DNA from: Lineus longissimus
Taxonomy: Eukaryota; Nemertea; Pilidiophora; Heteronemertea; Lineidae
DNA length: 64,000 nt
Assembly: GCF_910592395.1 (NCBI RefSeq)
Contig: NC_088313.1
Location: 10,702,937-10,766,936, forward strand
Direction of reading: 5' to 3'
Part shown: piece by piece, positions 47,371-59,569 of the stretch
Numbering within the stretch: the stretch's first letter is position 1
Layout: each line of letters begins with the position of its first letter
Program-made: the position numbers and the translations under genes
Notes under the pieces: model-generated
The model's input: only the letters and a program-made list of their open reading frames with translations
What the model was told of the DNA's origin: nothing
The model's database searches: none

Positions 47371-47870
47371 ACACACGTGTATCTTAATAGCCCCTCCTAA
47401 GAGGGGGGCTTAATATGCGATTGATGGCTGACAGAAGGCATAGGATTAAAAATTGGAGTGTTATAGATGGCGTGGTGAGCAAAAAAATATTCCGTTTCTC
47501 GAGTCGGCGTTTTTTGGTCGTACGAGAGGTCCGAAGTGGAGTTGTCTCTCGCTTCAAATCCTCCTTGCCTACCTTTAGTTTTTTTTTAACTCCCTATAAT
47601 ATAGGCCTAGGCCTATATTATTTCCTAGCTAATCCCATTGTTTTGGCCGATAATCCCGCTAATTGGCATTCAGGGGCCTTGGTCCAGCAAAAGTACTGGA
47701 CGGGTAGGTGTAAACTGGACGAAAGTGTGGACAGCGGCCCTCTAAGTTTGGTGGGCTGGCATTTCTTTGTCTTTCAATATATTTAAAAGAAATTGCAGTA
47801 TATTATGCATTATAATCTTTTTAATGGCTCAGCGAAAATAATTTCAATGAGTGGATGGGCTTTTTTGCCC

Positions 47871-47970
47871 CTGGCAGCCCGTCCAGTCCACAAAGTCAAA
47901 GGCCACTTCGAAAACTTTTTTGAAAGTTTTCGAAGTGGCCTTTGACTTTGTGGACTGGACGGGCTGCCAG
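47871..47970. repeat. Perfect 100-bp hairpin (48-bp arms, 4-nt loop)
   Basis: The left arm 47871-47918 begins CTGGCAGCCCGTCCAGTCCA; the right arm 47923-47970 is its exact reverse complement; the loop is TTTG. The right arm runs into the 70-bp minisatellite. It could be a very recent inverted duplication, or an assembly or cloning fold-back artefact. Confidence 0.9.
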
Positions 47971-47974
47971 GGCT

Positions 47975-48400
47975 GGCTGTGACTGTCTCATCTCTCTCAC
48001 CATGTTGACAACTTGGCAGAGCAGCCAACAAGACTGATGTGGCCTGGCTGTGACTACTGACTGTCTCATCTCTCTCATCATGTTGCCAACACGGTGGAGC
48101 TGCAAAGACTGATTTGGATTTGGTGTGACCGTCTCATCTCTCTCACCATGTTGACAACTTGGCAAAGCAGCCAACAAGACTGATGTGGCCTGGCTGTGAC
48201 TGTCTCATCTCTCTCATCATGTTGCCAACACGGTGAAGCTACAAAGACTGATTTGGACTGGTTGTGACTGTCTCATCTCTCTCAGTCTCACCATATTGTC
48301 AACACGGTGGAGCAGCCAGGACTGATTTGGCCTGGCTGTGACTGCCTCATCTCTCCCATTATGTTGTCAACATGATGGAGCAGCCAGGACTGATATGGCC
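47975..48400. repeat. Minisatellite, about 70-bp unit, six copies
   Basis: The block GTGACTGTCTCATCTCTCTC starts at about 47984, 48063, 48130, 48202, 48270 and 48343. Between blocks are variants of CATGTTGCCAACACGGTGGA and ACTGATTTGGCC. No protein. Confidence 0.85.
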
Positions 48401-48850
48401 ACGAGATTTATGAGCTCCTAATTGATTTAAACTTTTGTTCTTGTCGTAGCACGGGTCACAAGTCTAAAAGCTGTCGTGACCTGCTACTCCTGTTGTAACA
48501 TGGGTCAGCTTTGTCCCCAGGATATTCTTCATACCCATGGTTCACCTGGCTAAGTTCCAATTCATCTTTTAGCATCAACATCTGCTATGACCCATCTCGC
48601 ATGTAAAAAAAAGGCTCCAGCATGATGCCTGAGCACAAATCCCCCTACAAGCAGCCTAACATCAACTTCGGAGAACAAATTACACCCAAATGTCATGAAA
48701 TTTTCAGAAAATGTGTTTTTTACGTTGTGCTTATTTCGTTTATGGCTACTAAATTTTATTTTGATGATTTTATACCTGACTTTAAACCTGGTGGACGCTG
48801 GTGGGCGCTAGTAAAACGCTGGTGGACACTGTTTAGGATGACCGCCCATA
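48401..48850. other. Spacer, no gene seen
   Basis: A 78-codon plus-strand frame (48622-48858) runs into the next minisatellite and has no recognisable domain. Confidence 0.35.
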
Positions 48851-49560
48851 CTCAGTGATAAACCATTCAATGTGAACTCAAGTTAATGTGATCATCATGT
48901 GAGATAAGGATTCATACTGGTGATAAACAATTCAATGCAATGGGAACTCAAGTTAATGTGGTCATCTGAGGGATGTGGATTCATACTGATTATGAACAAT
49001 TCAATGGTAACTCAAGTTAATGTGGTAATCTGAGGGATGTGGATTCTTACTGGTGATGAACCATTCAATGGGAACTTAAGTTAATGTGGTCGTCTGAGGG
49101 ATGTTGATTCATAGTAATGATGAACCATTCAATAGGAACTCAAATTAATGTGGTCATCTGAGGGATGTGGATTCATACTGGTCATGAACCATTCAATGAG
49201 AACTAAAGTTAATGTGGTTGTCTGAGGGATGTGGATTCATACTGGTGATAAGTCATTCAATGGGAATTCAAGTTAATGTGGTCATCTGAGGGATGTGGAT
49301 TCATACTGGTCATGAACCATTCAATGGGAACTAAAGTTAATGTGGTTGTCTGAGGGATGTGGATTCATACTGATGATGAACCATTCAATGGGAACTAAAG
49401 TTAATGTGGTCATCTGAGGGATGTGGATTCATACTGGTGATAAGTCATTCAATGGGAACTCAAGTTAATGTGGTTGTCTGAGGGATGTGGATTCATACTG
49501 GTGATGAACCATTCAATGGGAACTAAAGTTATGTGGTCATCTGGGGGATGGATCTATGGA
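48851..49560. repeat. Minisatellite, 64-bp unit, about 11 copies
   Basis: The unit holds AAGTTAATGTGGTCATCTGA, GGGATGTGGATTCATACTGG and GATGAACCATTCAATGGGAA. The GGGATGT starts are 64 bp apart through the centre. Confidence 0.9.
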
Positions 49561-49996
49561 TTCAAGCTGGAAATAAACCATTCAATGTGATCGCAAATTA
49601 TTTCAGTAATCAGAGCAATGATGGATTCATGCTAGAGTTAAACTATTCAATGTGAACTCTGGTTTATCTCCAATATTAATTCATCCCTGAGATGATCACA
49701 TTAACTTGAGATTTGACTGGAATAAATCACATGTTGTCACTGGATTCATACTGGTGATGAACCATTCAATGGGAACTAAAGTTATGTGGTCATCTGGGGG
49801 ATGGATCTATGGATTCAAGCTGGAAATAAACCATTCAATGTGATCGCAAATTATTTCAGTAATCAGAGCAATGATGGATTCATGCTAGAGTTAAACTATT
49901 CAATGTGAACTCTGGTTTATCTCCAATATTAATTCATCCCTGAGATGATCACATTAACTTGAGATTTGACTGGAATAAATCACATGTTGTCACTCA
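49491..49996. repeat. Tandem duplication, period about 253 bp
   Basis: The segment from ATTCATACTGGTGATGAACC through CACATGTTGTCACT is repeated almost without change from 49744. It begins in the last unit of the 64-bp minisatellite. Confidence 0.85.
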
Positions 49997-50150
49997 TTTC
50001 TGTCTCGTTTTTAAGAACCATTGATTTTATCCCTGACCGGATATCATTTTGCATTGCCCCCCCCCCGAATGTTCATAAATTTCTCATGGTCATAATTTTA
50101 CCCCCAATCAAGAAAATCAAGTGAAAAGTCTGCAAACATGTATTCCATTT

Positions 50151-52264
50151 ATAGGCCCCAGATCCCGTCTGGGGACTATATTGTTATCACTGGAATTCTC
50201 GAAACTGTTATTTTCTTCCACCAACACATTATTGCGGTAGTCCAGCAAAACGGCTAAATAAACCAGAAATCAATCACCCTTACACCACCAAACCTAATTC
50301 CATCTATGGACAATCGCAAAAGTATTTTTTAAATCCTGAGTATTTCGATACTTTTGAAGCATTTTTGCTGAGATATCGTCTGATCGTCTTCTCCCAACAT
50401 GCCGAAGCTGCGATTCAATCTGACATGCGCTGTGACATGCGCAGAGGCGAGACGCTGAGACATTAGCATAAGCTCCGCCCCGTCATAATGACGTCATTAT
50501 TCTCAGGAGTTGGTCGAGTGATGGGACGATGGAGGTATTATAAAGAAACCCAATTCGATTCATGGACTATCGCAAAACGATTTTTCAAAACTCAGAATAT
50601 TTCGATGCTTTAGATGCGTTTATGACTCCAGCTCCTCCCTCTGAGAGTTGGAGTTAGTATTGTTTTCGCTCAGATGTCTCGTCCAATCACGTGACCTCTC
50701 CAACACTCGATAATGCACTCTTTTCGTCCACGTTTTAGGCCAATCTTCGGCATGAACATGAAATCTAATAAGCGCAGTACTTGAATCAGATGTTTCTCTC
50801 GCCTTGAAAACATTCCTGGGTAAAATCCATTGAGATTAGCCGAGTTAATCTACTTTTTCCGTGCTTGAAATCTCTGCCGCTGAATTCTATAAATAGAAAC
50901 TATTAACATCGCGGCAGTGTGGTTCCCATTGTGCGCCCTCCCACTTCACACCATGTCAGGAAGTTTTACGGAGAGGGAGGGCGTGCGGTAAGAAGAATGG
51001 CCAAAATGACGTCACGTTTTCCTGGCAATGCCTCTTGCCAGACCAGTCAAGCATTGGGAAAGCATCTTTAATTCAGACAACGTTAGAACTAAAGTAAAAG
51101 CAGATTTCACCACTAACCAGTCAAATCGGAATACGACGGCGCAAAATGTTCTCGCTCTACTCTGTTGTCATGACGACTACATGGGGACTATCAAATTTGC
51201 TACCAGCAAATTTCGGAATTCTAGTTATAGGCCCCAGATCCCGTCTGGGGACTATATTGTTATCACTGGAATTCTCGAAACTGTTATTTTCTTCCACCAA
51301 CACATTTATTGCGGTAGTCCAGCAAAACGGCTACATAAACCAGAAATCAATCACCCTTACACCACCAAACCCAATTCCATCTATGGACTATCGCAAAAGT
51401 ATTTTAAAAATCCTGAGTATTTCGATACTTTTGAAGCATTTTTTGCTGAGATTCGTCTGATCGTCTTCTCCCAACATGCCGAAGCCGCGATTCAATCTGA
51501 CATGCGCTGTGACATGCGCAGAGGCGAGACGCTGATACATTAGCATAAGCTCCGCCCCGTCATAATGACGTCATTATTCTCAGGAGTTGGTCGAGCGATG
51601 GGACGATGGAGGTATTATAAAGAAACCAAATTCGATTCATGGACTATCGCAAAACGATTTTTCAATTTCAAAACTCAGAATATTTCGATGCTTTAGATGC
51701 GTTTTTATGACTCCAGCTCCTCCCTCTGGGAGTTGGAGTCAGTATTGTTTTCGCTCAGGTTTCTCGTACACTACAATCACGTGACCTCTCCAACACTCGA
51801 TAATGCACTCATTCGTCCACGTTTTAGGCCAATCTTCGGCATGAACATGAAATCTAATAAGCGCAGTACTTAAATCAGATGTTTCCATTGAGATTAGCTG
51901 AGTTAATCTACTTTTTCCGTGCTTAAAATCTCTGCCGCTGAATTCTATAAAAAGAAACTATATTTAACATCGCGGCAGTGTGGTTCCCATTGTGCGCCCT
52001 CCCACTTCACACCATGTCTGGAAGTTTTACGGAGAGGGAGGGCGTGCGGTAAGAAGAATGGCCGAAATGACGTCACGTTTTCCTGGCAATGCCTCTTGCC
52101 AGACCAGTCAAGCATTGGGAAAGCATCTTTAATTCAGACAACGTTAGAACTAGAAAAACGAATATGCTAATTTGCAAAAGTAAAAGCAGATTTCACCACT
52201 AACCAGTCAAATCGGATGTTCTCGCTTACTACTCTGTTGACATGACGACTACTTGGGGACTATT
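50151..52264. repeat. Tandem duplication, period 1076 bp, two copies
   Basis: Copy 1 is 50151-51226; copy 2 is 51227 to about 52264. Both begin ATAGGCCCCAGATCCCGTCT, which folds as CCCCAGA/TCTGGGG, and both end near a GGGGACTAT block. Copy 2 is shorter through small deletions. Open frames inside (for example 51028-51543, which spans the junction) are not protein-like. Confidence 0.9.
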
Positions 52265-52550
52265 ATTCACAATGTGATCTTATTTCTGTTCCTGAAAAGT
52301 TGTTTTCAGTGTATTTTCTCCTTGAAATCGATCACTTCAGGTACTATTACTGTGCATACCTAGCTAAATTAGTGTCTAGTTTCGTCTCTGATGACATTTA
52401 TTTCGTAAAAATCGCTGTTTTTTTCTAAAAAGGTGTTTTTGTGGTCATTTTGGCTGTTTATTTCGAGGGTACGGTAGGAGGTCATCGTTCACTCGATAAC
52501 TCTTTTTAAAATGAAATAAAAGCGTTTTAAGATACATGATATGAATTAAG

Positions 52551-52718
52551 GAATTGAACCCGAGGCGGAGGACCTTGGTTGAGTTACCAAGACACTCGAG
52601 GGTGGAGCTAAAATACAGTCCAAACCCGAGCCGACAGGCTCGGGTTTGGACGAAATTTTAGCTCCACCCGAGAGTGTCTTGGTAACTCAACCAAGGTCCG
52701 AAGCCGAGGGTTCAATTT
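52551..52718. repeat. Foldback element, ~82-bp imperfect arms
   Basis: The centre GTCCAAACCCGAGCC/GGCTCGGGTTTGGAC has the loop GACA (52633-52636). The outer arms contain CTTGGTTGAGTTACCAAGAC and its complement, with a few mismatches. The outer GGTTCAATT resembles an RNA polymerase III B box, but no tRNA fold is present. Confidence 0.8.
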
Positions 52719-54044
52719 CTATTCTAAAATACCTCAAACTTAAAAAGATAGGACACGAAATAACTTGAATATGTGCGAATTTGGCAAATTCCATCCATCG
52801 CCTGCCCGGAGCGCCGGTAGCGCCGTTGTTTACATTATGTTACGGCAGCCCGTATAGGAAGTCCGGATCGGCTCGCTCAAGTGACGCTAAAATCCGCGCA
52901 AATGGGCTATTTGGAGCGTTTTTCTCAGCAAATATGTGTAGTGCTCATTAAAAAACTTAGGGTGGTTGATGCTTCCTTGGCTGATTTGTGTTTGAAGCAG
53001 TGTTTTGAGAGCCTCAAACTTCTGAAGTGAGCTGTGTGCATGGTTCCACATTTTAGTGCAACCCGAGGGAACTTTGGTAGAGCATCTTGGTTGCGTGTCC
53101 AAAACACTCCACTCTCAGAACGAGGCTTATGCATTTTCCATTTAAAAGTTGACTTTACGGTACCAAGGTATTTTAGAATTGATATTAATATTCGTTAAGT
53201 GGGATTGTCGGTGGACGTTCATTGGTGAACAGTTGTGCTGGAATTACGAAAATATATCGATATCGTTGAGAGTTCATTCATTAGGGGCCTGCTCTCAATT
53301 TTCCTTACAACGCCTCTAGCACTGGGCAATTGCCACCATCTTGAAAAGCAGTGCCGCGGATGGCTATCGCATCGCCACTACGCATGAGAACACGATGGCT
53401 GCCCTGCGCTGCATTGATAGTTCGTAATAAATTCACATAAAAACACACCAGAAGATCTCCGATTTTATTTACAAAGATCATATTTTGTTATTTATTGATA
53501 AAACAAGCCATTTTACCACAGCAGGTGACACATATTAGGCCTGAATAAGACTTTAGAATTTGAAGTGGTGGTGACGATGCCGATATCCAAGATGGCGGAA
53601 TTATACCAGTGGTCAAATCTCATCTATTTTGGGTAATTGCATCATTATTTCTTTTTGTGATTGGTGATTTGTAAAATTGAGAATGATTGAAAAATCAGTA
53701 TTTTTTCACCCAAAGGCATGAGTGAACATTTGATAAGTTTATTGTGATTTAATTGGTAATTTGGTCGACATTTTGACAATTATATTTAGCAATATTTCGA
53801 TAAATGCGGACCTGCTTCTTCCTCTTTTCGCAGTGACGGTGTTTCGATAACTCAGGTCAGTTTCACGGCAAAAATAAGTGGTAGTTTTGAAATTCGAATG
53901 TGCATTTATTGATGTAACGATAAAGTACATTTCCGAGAATAATTAGTGAAAGTTTCAGTAGGTGTCGATTTTTGTAAAGTAGTGTATAGGCGATGGATTG
54001 GCTCAGCCATGTGCTCGTCGTGTCAGCGGGGCGCAAGCCGTCAT
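52719..54044. other. Spacer, no gene seen
   Basis: Short open frames only. It ends at the GGGA target of the next array. Confidence 0.35.
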
Positions 54045-54048
54045 GGGA

Positions 54049-57000
54049 GAGACAAGACCACAATTGATTTTTTAAGCCTTTTAGCAGTTAAATTGTCAAT
54101 GTTTGACCGCGACGCATCAAAGAACGCGTGGTGTTGTGAATCTGAAATTTAGATTATGTTATTCCGGACAGTCGGGCAAGTAAATGGTGAAAAATAAAAT
54201 GGTGATTGACCACGGAAATTTTTTTTTAATCGACAAATTAGACAGACTTTGATATTTCCACTCTTTTCAGCCAACTGGCAGAAAAAACTCAAAACACGCC
54301 CCCTATTACCCAATTAGCAAAATTCGAAATTAATTTTTTCATCAAATAATTTCTTTATATCTGTAGACTTGCCACAACAAATATTTTTTCAATACCTCTC
54401 CAAATATGTACTTGAGAGTAAAAAACATGCACTCGTCTAATAGATAGGCCTGGACCCTCCAACCTATGAATATTCATTAGTGGTCTTGTCTCAATGAAGG
54501 TACATTTCAGGGGTTAACATTTTGAGATTTTTTTCAAACTAATGTACATGACATCCCACAACTCTCCAACAAAGGAAAGTCATATCTGGACATTTTTGGA
54601 GAAATGAGAGACATTTCAAAGAGTGGTACAACTGTGCCAAAGCGACGAAAGAGGACAAAATCGACAAAAAGTCATGATTTTGCACCCAACAGCACCAAAT
54701 TCAAATACCTGCCCTGGCCAGAATAAGCAAGCTATGGAGCTGAAAGTTTAGGATGTGATTTAGGAATATCTTTGCTGCTCAGGGCACAACTTTCAGAATC
54801 AAGGCCTAAGTAGTTTCAAAGAAATTACAAAATGAATGGCAACACAACAAGACTTGTAAAAATGAAACCGAACTTAGACCGGGGTTAGGTTGACTCTTAT
54901 TTGGGTCAAATTAAGTTTTTTTCTCATTATTTTAGCTTGTTTTGACCTTAAATCATCAGCAATACAATATTCTAAATGAATTAGAGTGATTTGAGCACAT
55001 TCAAATTTTTCACTATATTGACCCAAAATGTAGTGTAAATAGAGACAAGACCACAATTGATTTTTTAAGCCTTTTAGCAGTTAAATTGTCAATGTTTGAC
55101 CGCGACGCATCAAAGAACGCGTGGTGTTGTGAATCTGAAATTTAGATTATGTTATTCCGGACAGTCGGGCAAGTAAATTGTGAAAAATAAAATGGTGATT
55201 GACCACGGAAATTTTTTTTTAATCGACAAATTAGACAGACTTTGATATTTCCACTCTTTTCAGCCAACTGGCAGAAAAAACTCAAAACACGCCCCCTATT
55301 ACCCAATTAGCAAAAATTCGAAATTAATTTTTTCATCAAATAATTTCTTTATATCTGTAGACTTGCCACAACAAATATTTTTTCAATACCTCTCCAAATA
55401 TGTACTTGAGAGTAAAAAACATGCACTCGTCTAATAGATAGGCCTGGACCCTCCAACCTATGAATATTCATTAGTGGTCTTGTCTCAATGAAGGTACATT
55501 TCAGGGGTTAACATTTTGAGATTTTTTTCAAACTAATGTACATGACATCCCACAACTCTCCAACAAAGGAAAGTCATATCTGGACATTTTTGGAGAAATG
55601 AGAGACATTTCAAAGAGTGGTACAACTGTGCCAAAGCGACGAAAGAGGACAAAATCGACAAAAAGTCATGATTTTGCACCCAACAGCACCAAATTCAAAG
55701 ACCTGCCCTGGCCAGAATAAGCAAGCTATGGAGCTGAAAGTTTAGGATGTGATTTAGGAATATCTTTGCTGCTCAGGGCACAACTTTCAGAATCAAGGCC
55801 TAAGTAGTTTCAAAGAAATTACAAAATGAATGGCAACACAACAAGACTTGTAAAAATGAAACCGAACTTAGACCGGGGTTAGGTTGACTCTTATTTGGGT
55901 CAAATTAAGTTTTTTTCTCATTATTTTAGCTTGTTTTGACCTTAAATCATCAGCAATACAATATTCTAAATGAATTAGAGTGATTTGAGCACATTCAAAT
56001 TTTTCACTATATTGACCCAAAATGTAGTGTAAATAGAGACAAGACCACAATTGATTTTTTAAGCCTTTTAGCAGTTAAATTGTCAATGTTTGACCGCGAC
56101 GCATCAAAGAACGCGTGGTGTTGTGAATCTGAAATTTAGATTATGTTATTCCGGACAGTCGGGCAAGTAAATTGTGAAAAATAAAATGGTGATTGACCAC
56201 GGAAATTTTTTTTTAATCGACAAATTAGACAGACTTTGATATTTCCACTCTTTTCAGCCAACTGGCAGAAAAAACTCAAAACACGCCCCCTATTACCCAA
56301 TTAGCAAAAATTCGAAATTAATTTTTTCATCAAATAATTTCTTTATATCTGTAGACTTGCCACAACAAATATTTTTTCAATACCTCTCCAAATATGTACT
56401 TGAGAGTAAAAAACATGCACTCGTCTAATAGATAGGCCTGGACCCTCCAACCTATGAATATTCATTAGTGGTCTTGTCTCAATGAAGGTACATTTCAGGG
56501 GTTAACATTTTGAGATTTTTTTCAAACTAATGTACATGACATCCCACAACTCTCCAACAAAGGAAAGTCATATCTGGACATTTTTGGAGAAATGAGAGAC
56601 ATTTCAAAGAGTGGTACAACTGTGCCAAAGCGACGAAAGAGGACAAAATCGACAAAAAGTCATGATTTTGCACCCAACAGCACCAAATTCAAAGACCTGC
56701 CCTGGCCAGAATAAGCAAGCTATGGAGCTGAAAGTTTAGGATGTGATTTAGGAATATCTTTGCTGCTCAGGGCACAACTTTCAGAATCAAGGCCTAAGTA
56801 GTTTCAAAGAAATTACAAAATGAATGGCAACACAACAAGACTTGTAAAAATGAAACCGAACTTAGACCGGGGTTAGGTTGACTCTTATTTGGGTCAAATT
56901 AAGTTTTTTTCTCATTATTTTAGCTTGTTTTGACCTTAAATCATCAGCAATACAATATTCTAAATGAATTAGAGTGATTTGAGCACATTCAAATTTTTCA

Positions 57001-57474
57001 CTATATTGACCCAAAATGTAGTGTAAATAGAGACAAGACCACAATTGATTTTTTAAGCCTTTTAGCAGTTAAATTGTCAATGTTTGACCGCGACGCATCA
57101 AAGAACGCGTGGTGTTGTGAATCTGAAATTTAGATTATGTTATTCCGGACAGTCGGGCAAGTAAATTGTGAAAAATAAAATGGTGATTGACCACGGAAAT
57201 TTTTTTTTAATCGACAAATTAGACAGACTTTGATATTTCCACTCTTTTCAGCCAACTGGCAGAAAAAACTCAAAACACGCCCCCTATTACCCAATTAGCA
57301 AAAATTCGAAATTAATTTTTTCATCAAATAATTTCTTTATATCTGTAGACTTGCCACAACAAATATTTTTTCAATACCTCTCCAAATATGTACTTGAGAG
57401 TAAAAAACATGCACTCGTCTAATAGATAGGCCTGGACCCTCCAACCTATGAATATTCATTAGTGGTCTTGTCTC
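54049..57474. mobile_element. TIR-bounded tandem array A-B-A-B-A-B-A (unit about 994 bp)
   Basis: A (444 bp) begins GAGACAAGACCAC and ends with the exact complement GTGGTCTTGTCTC. B (about 550 bp) links the A segments. Units begin at 54049, 55042, 56036 and 57030, and the array ends at 57474 with a complete A. GGGA flanks the whole array (54045-54048 and 57475-57478). Copies 2 and 3 look identical; copy 1 differs at a few positions. No transposase. The 60-codon frame on the minus strand in each B is probably chance. Confidence 0.9.
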
Positions 57475-59569
57475 GGGATGGGGGATGTACACTACTACAA
57501 TGCACGTGATTGATGGTTGAACATTCATTCTCGTTGACAGTGTATTATTAGCTCAGCTGACAAAGTCAGCGGAGCTAGTAGAATAGCTGTTCAAATGGTG
57601 TCCGTCCTGCAATCCATCCATCCATCCATCTAGGGACCCATCTGTGGACAAAATTGGACATTTCTGATTGGGAAGGCCTAGCCACTTCGTTGACGGTGCT
57701 AAATTAGGAGTTGCCCAAGGTGAACTCAAAACACGAAAAATCAGCGCGATCCGACCTGTATTAAGAGAATGAGGTCATTTCGCGTTTAGATTTCTTTCCC
57801 TTTGTACCTCGGTCCACAGAGCAAATATTGTTTTCAAATGTGGCTGAATATTTTTTAATATTTTTTCATTTTTTACTTTTAATGGAATTAATATAGTTTT
57901 CACCGCCAGTTGGCGCTGCAGGCACATTGACTGAATTTTGGCGATTTCAAATTTGGCGGTGGCTCAACTTTTTGCAAGCAGTGCCGCTGATTGGCCGATC
58001 GATAGAAGAGATGCCACCATTTAAAAATGGCGGTAGTCGCTGCTTCAATGAAGAGGAGTGAACTTTCTCATGTTCAATCGGTTGATACTCTTTTAATCAA
58101 CATGACCATGTACCTGAAATTTGTTTAGGTACTGAAAAGAGTCTATATAATTCAGATTTATCGATAGTTTTTTATAATATTGCGGAAATTTTGTGCACAA
58201 ATTAGCGAAAGTTGGTGCTCGTCTCATGTCATTTTAGAGCGAGAAATTTGTTTCCGTCGATCTCTACCACTGAAAAATCGCTTGCATAGCTTCGAATTTT
58301 TGTGAAAATAAGTATCTGAACTTGGTTTCAAATAGTCTAGAGAGTTACCTTTGTGGTGATACATATGGTATGTGATAAATATTTGTGGAATTTGTGAAAT
58401 TCGGTTTTCAAACGTGCCGATGATGCAAGCGATCTCGCGTGAATTTTGCAAGTCCTGATATGTCGACCGGGTGTCAAAAATCACTCGCCTAAATTCAATT
58501 CAAAGATCAAAAATAATATCTGAACTTAGTTTCAAATAGCCTACGCAATTATCATTTCGGTGATATATAATGCATGCATGTAATAATTGATTAATCTGCC
58601 TAAAACGCGCTATTAAAACGGCGAAAGATCGTGATATTCTGATAAACACTCTGGTGGCGGTCGCACTAAATAACGACCGGTAGGGCCCGGCGTCTGGCGG
58701 AGAAAAAAAGGTTGCGCCCGGAGGTTGAAACGGGATTTTTATGCACTTTTAACTGTATATATATGTTGTTTGGATGTATTTCTAACAGTTCTGTAACTTT
58801 GATGACCAAGCTTGCGCCCAAAGTTGGTAAAATTGATGCTTGTTTATGGACTGCGCTAGCGACCGGAGAATTCGCCGTCGGCCATTTTGGCTACGGTCCC
58901 TGAGTTGTTGTGGTTGGCAATTTTGCAACAAATTTCGCCATTTACGTTTGTTTACAATTATTTTGAAAGTCACATTATGACATCGTAGTATGAATTCCAC
59001 TGCAGTTTCGTTACGCAGCAATGCTCATGTTTTTGGTTTGCAATCCTGTACTGTCTGTACACTGCACTGTGCATGGCTGTACTGTAGCTGTAAAAAAGAC
59101 AAAAACCATAGCCTAGCCCTATAAGGCTGTAGGACAGGCTTAGAGTATAACTCAACAGGCCCTCATGATTCATTTGATGGACACCTTATTTGATAGTACC
59201 TCATCATTAAGTCCACTAGATCCTGTTCTGTCACATGTCGTAGACGATAGACAATTTTCAAAATGTAGTACACCACTCGCTCATCTTTAAGCCCAGCTCT
59301 CGGCTCACATCATGTGGGCACGGTTGGCTGTTGAGTGTTATGGTTCAGTCTGTGAGACTAATTTAAAGAGGTTACACTTTTATTTTGAATTGGAAAACAG
59401 CCCACAGGACTGACTTTTCACTGAGTAATAAGTGTGCCCTTCGAAGGTTAAGTCTCTTTCTGGATTTGTTTCCATGGATGCCTTGTTCAGGATATCATCT
59501 GACCGATGCCTGATCAAGCACAGACTGTATCCGGTGGTGTACATTTCCCCGTCTATGTCACCCTTTTTT

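Noticed and set aside
47415-47786. 123-codon plus-strand frame
   Set aside because: It overlaps an inverted transposon end (47590-47678) and has no recognisable domain.
51028-51543. 171-codon open frame
   Set aside because: It spans the junction of two 1076-bp tandem copies and has no domain.
54874-57044. A 60-codon frame present three times identically
   Set aside because: Identity is due to the recent ~994-bp duplication, and the frame starts at the array's inverted terminus.
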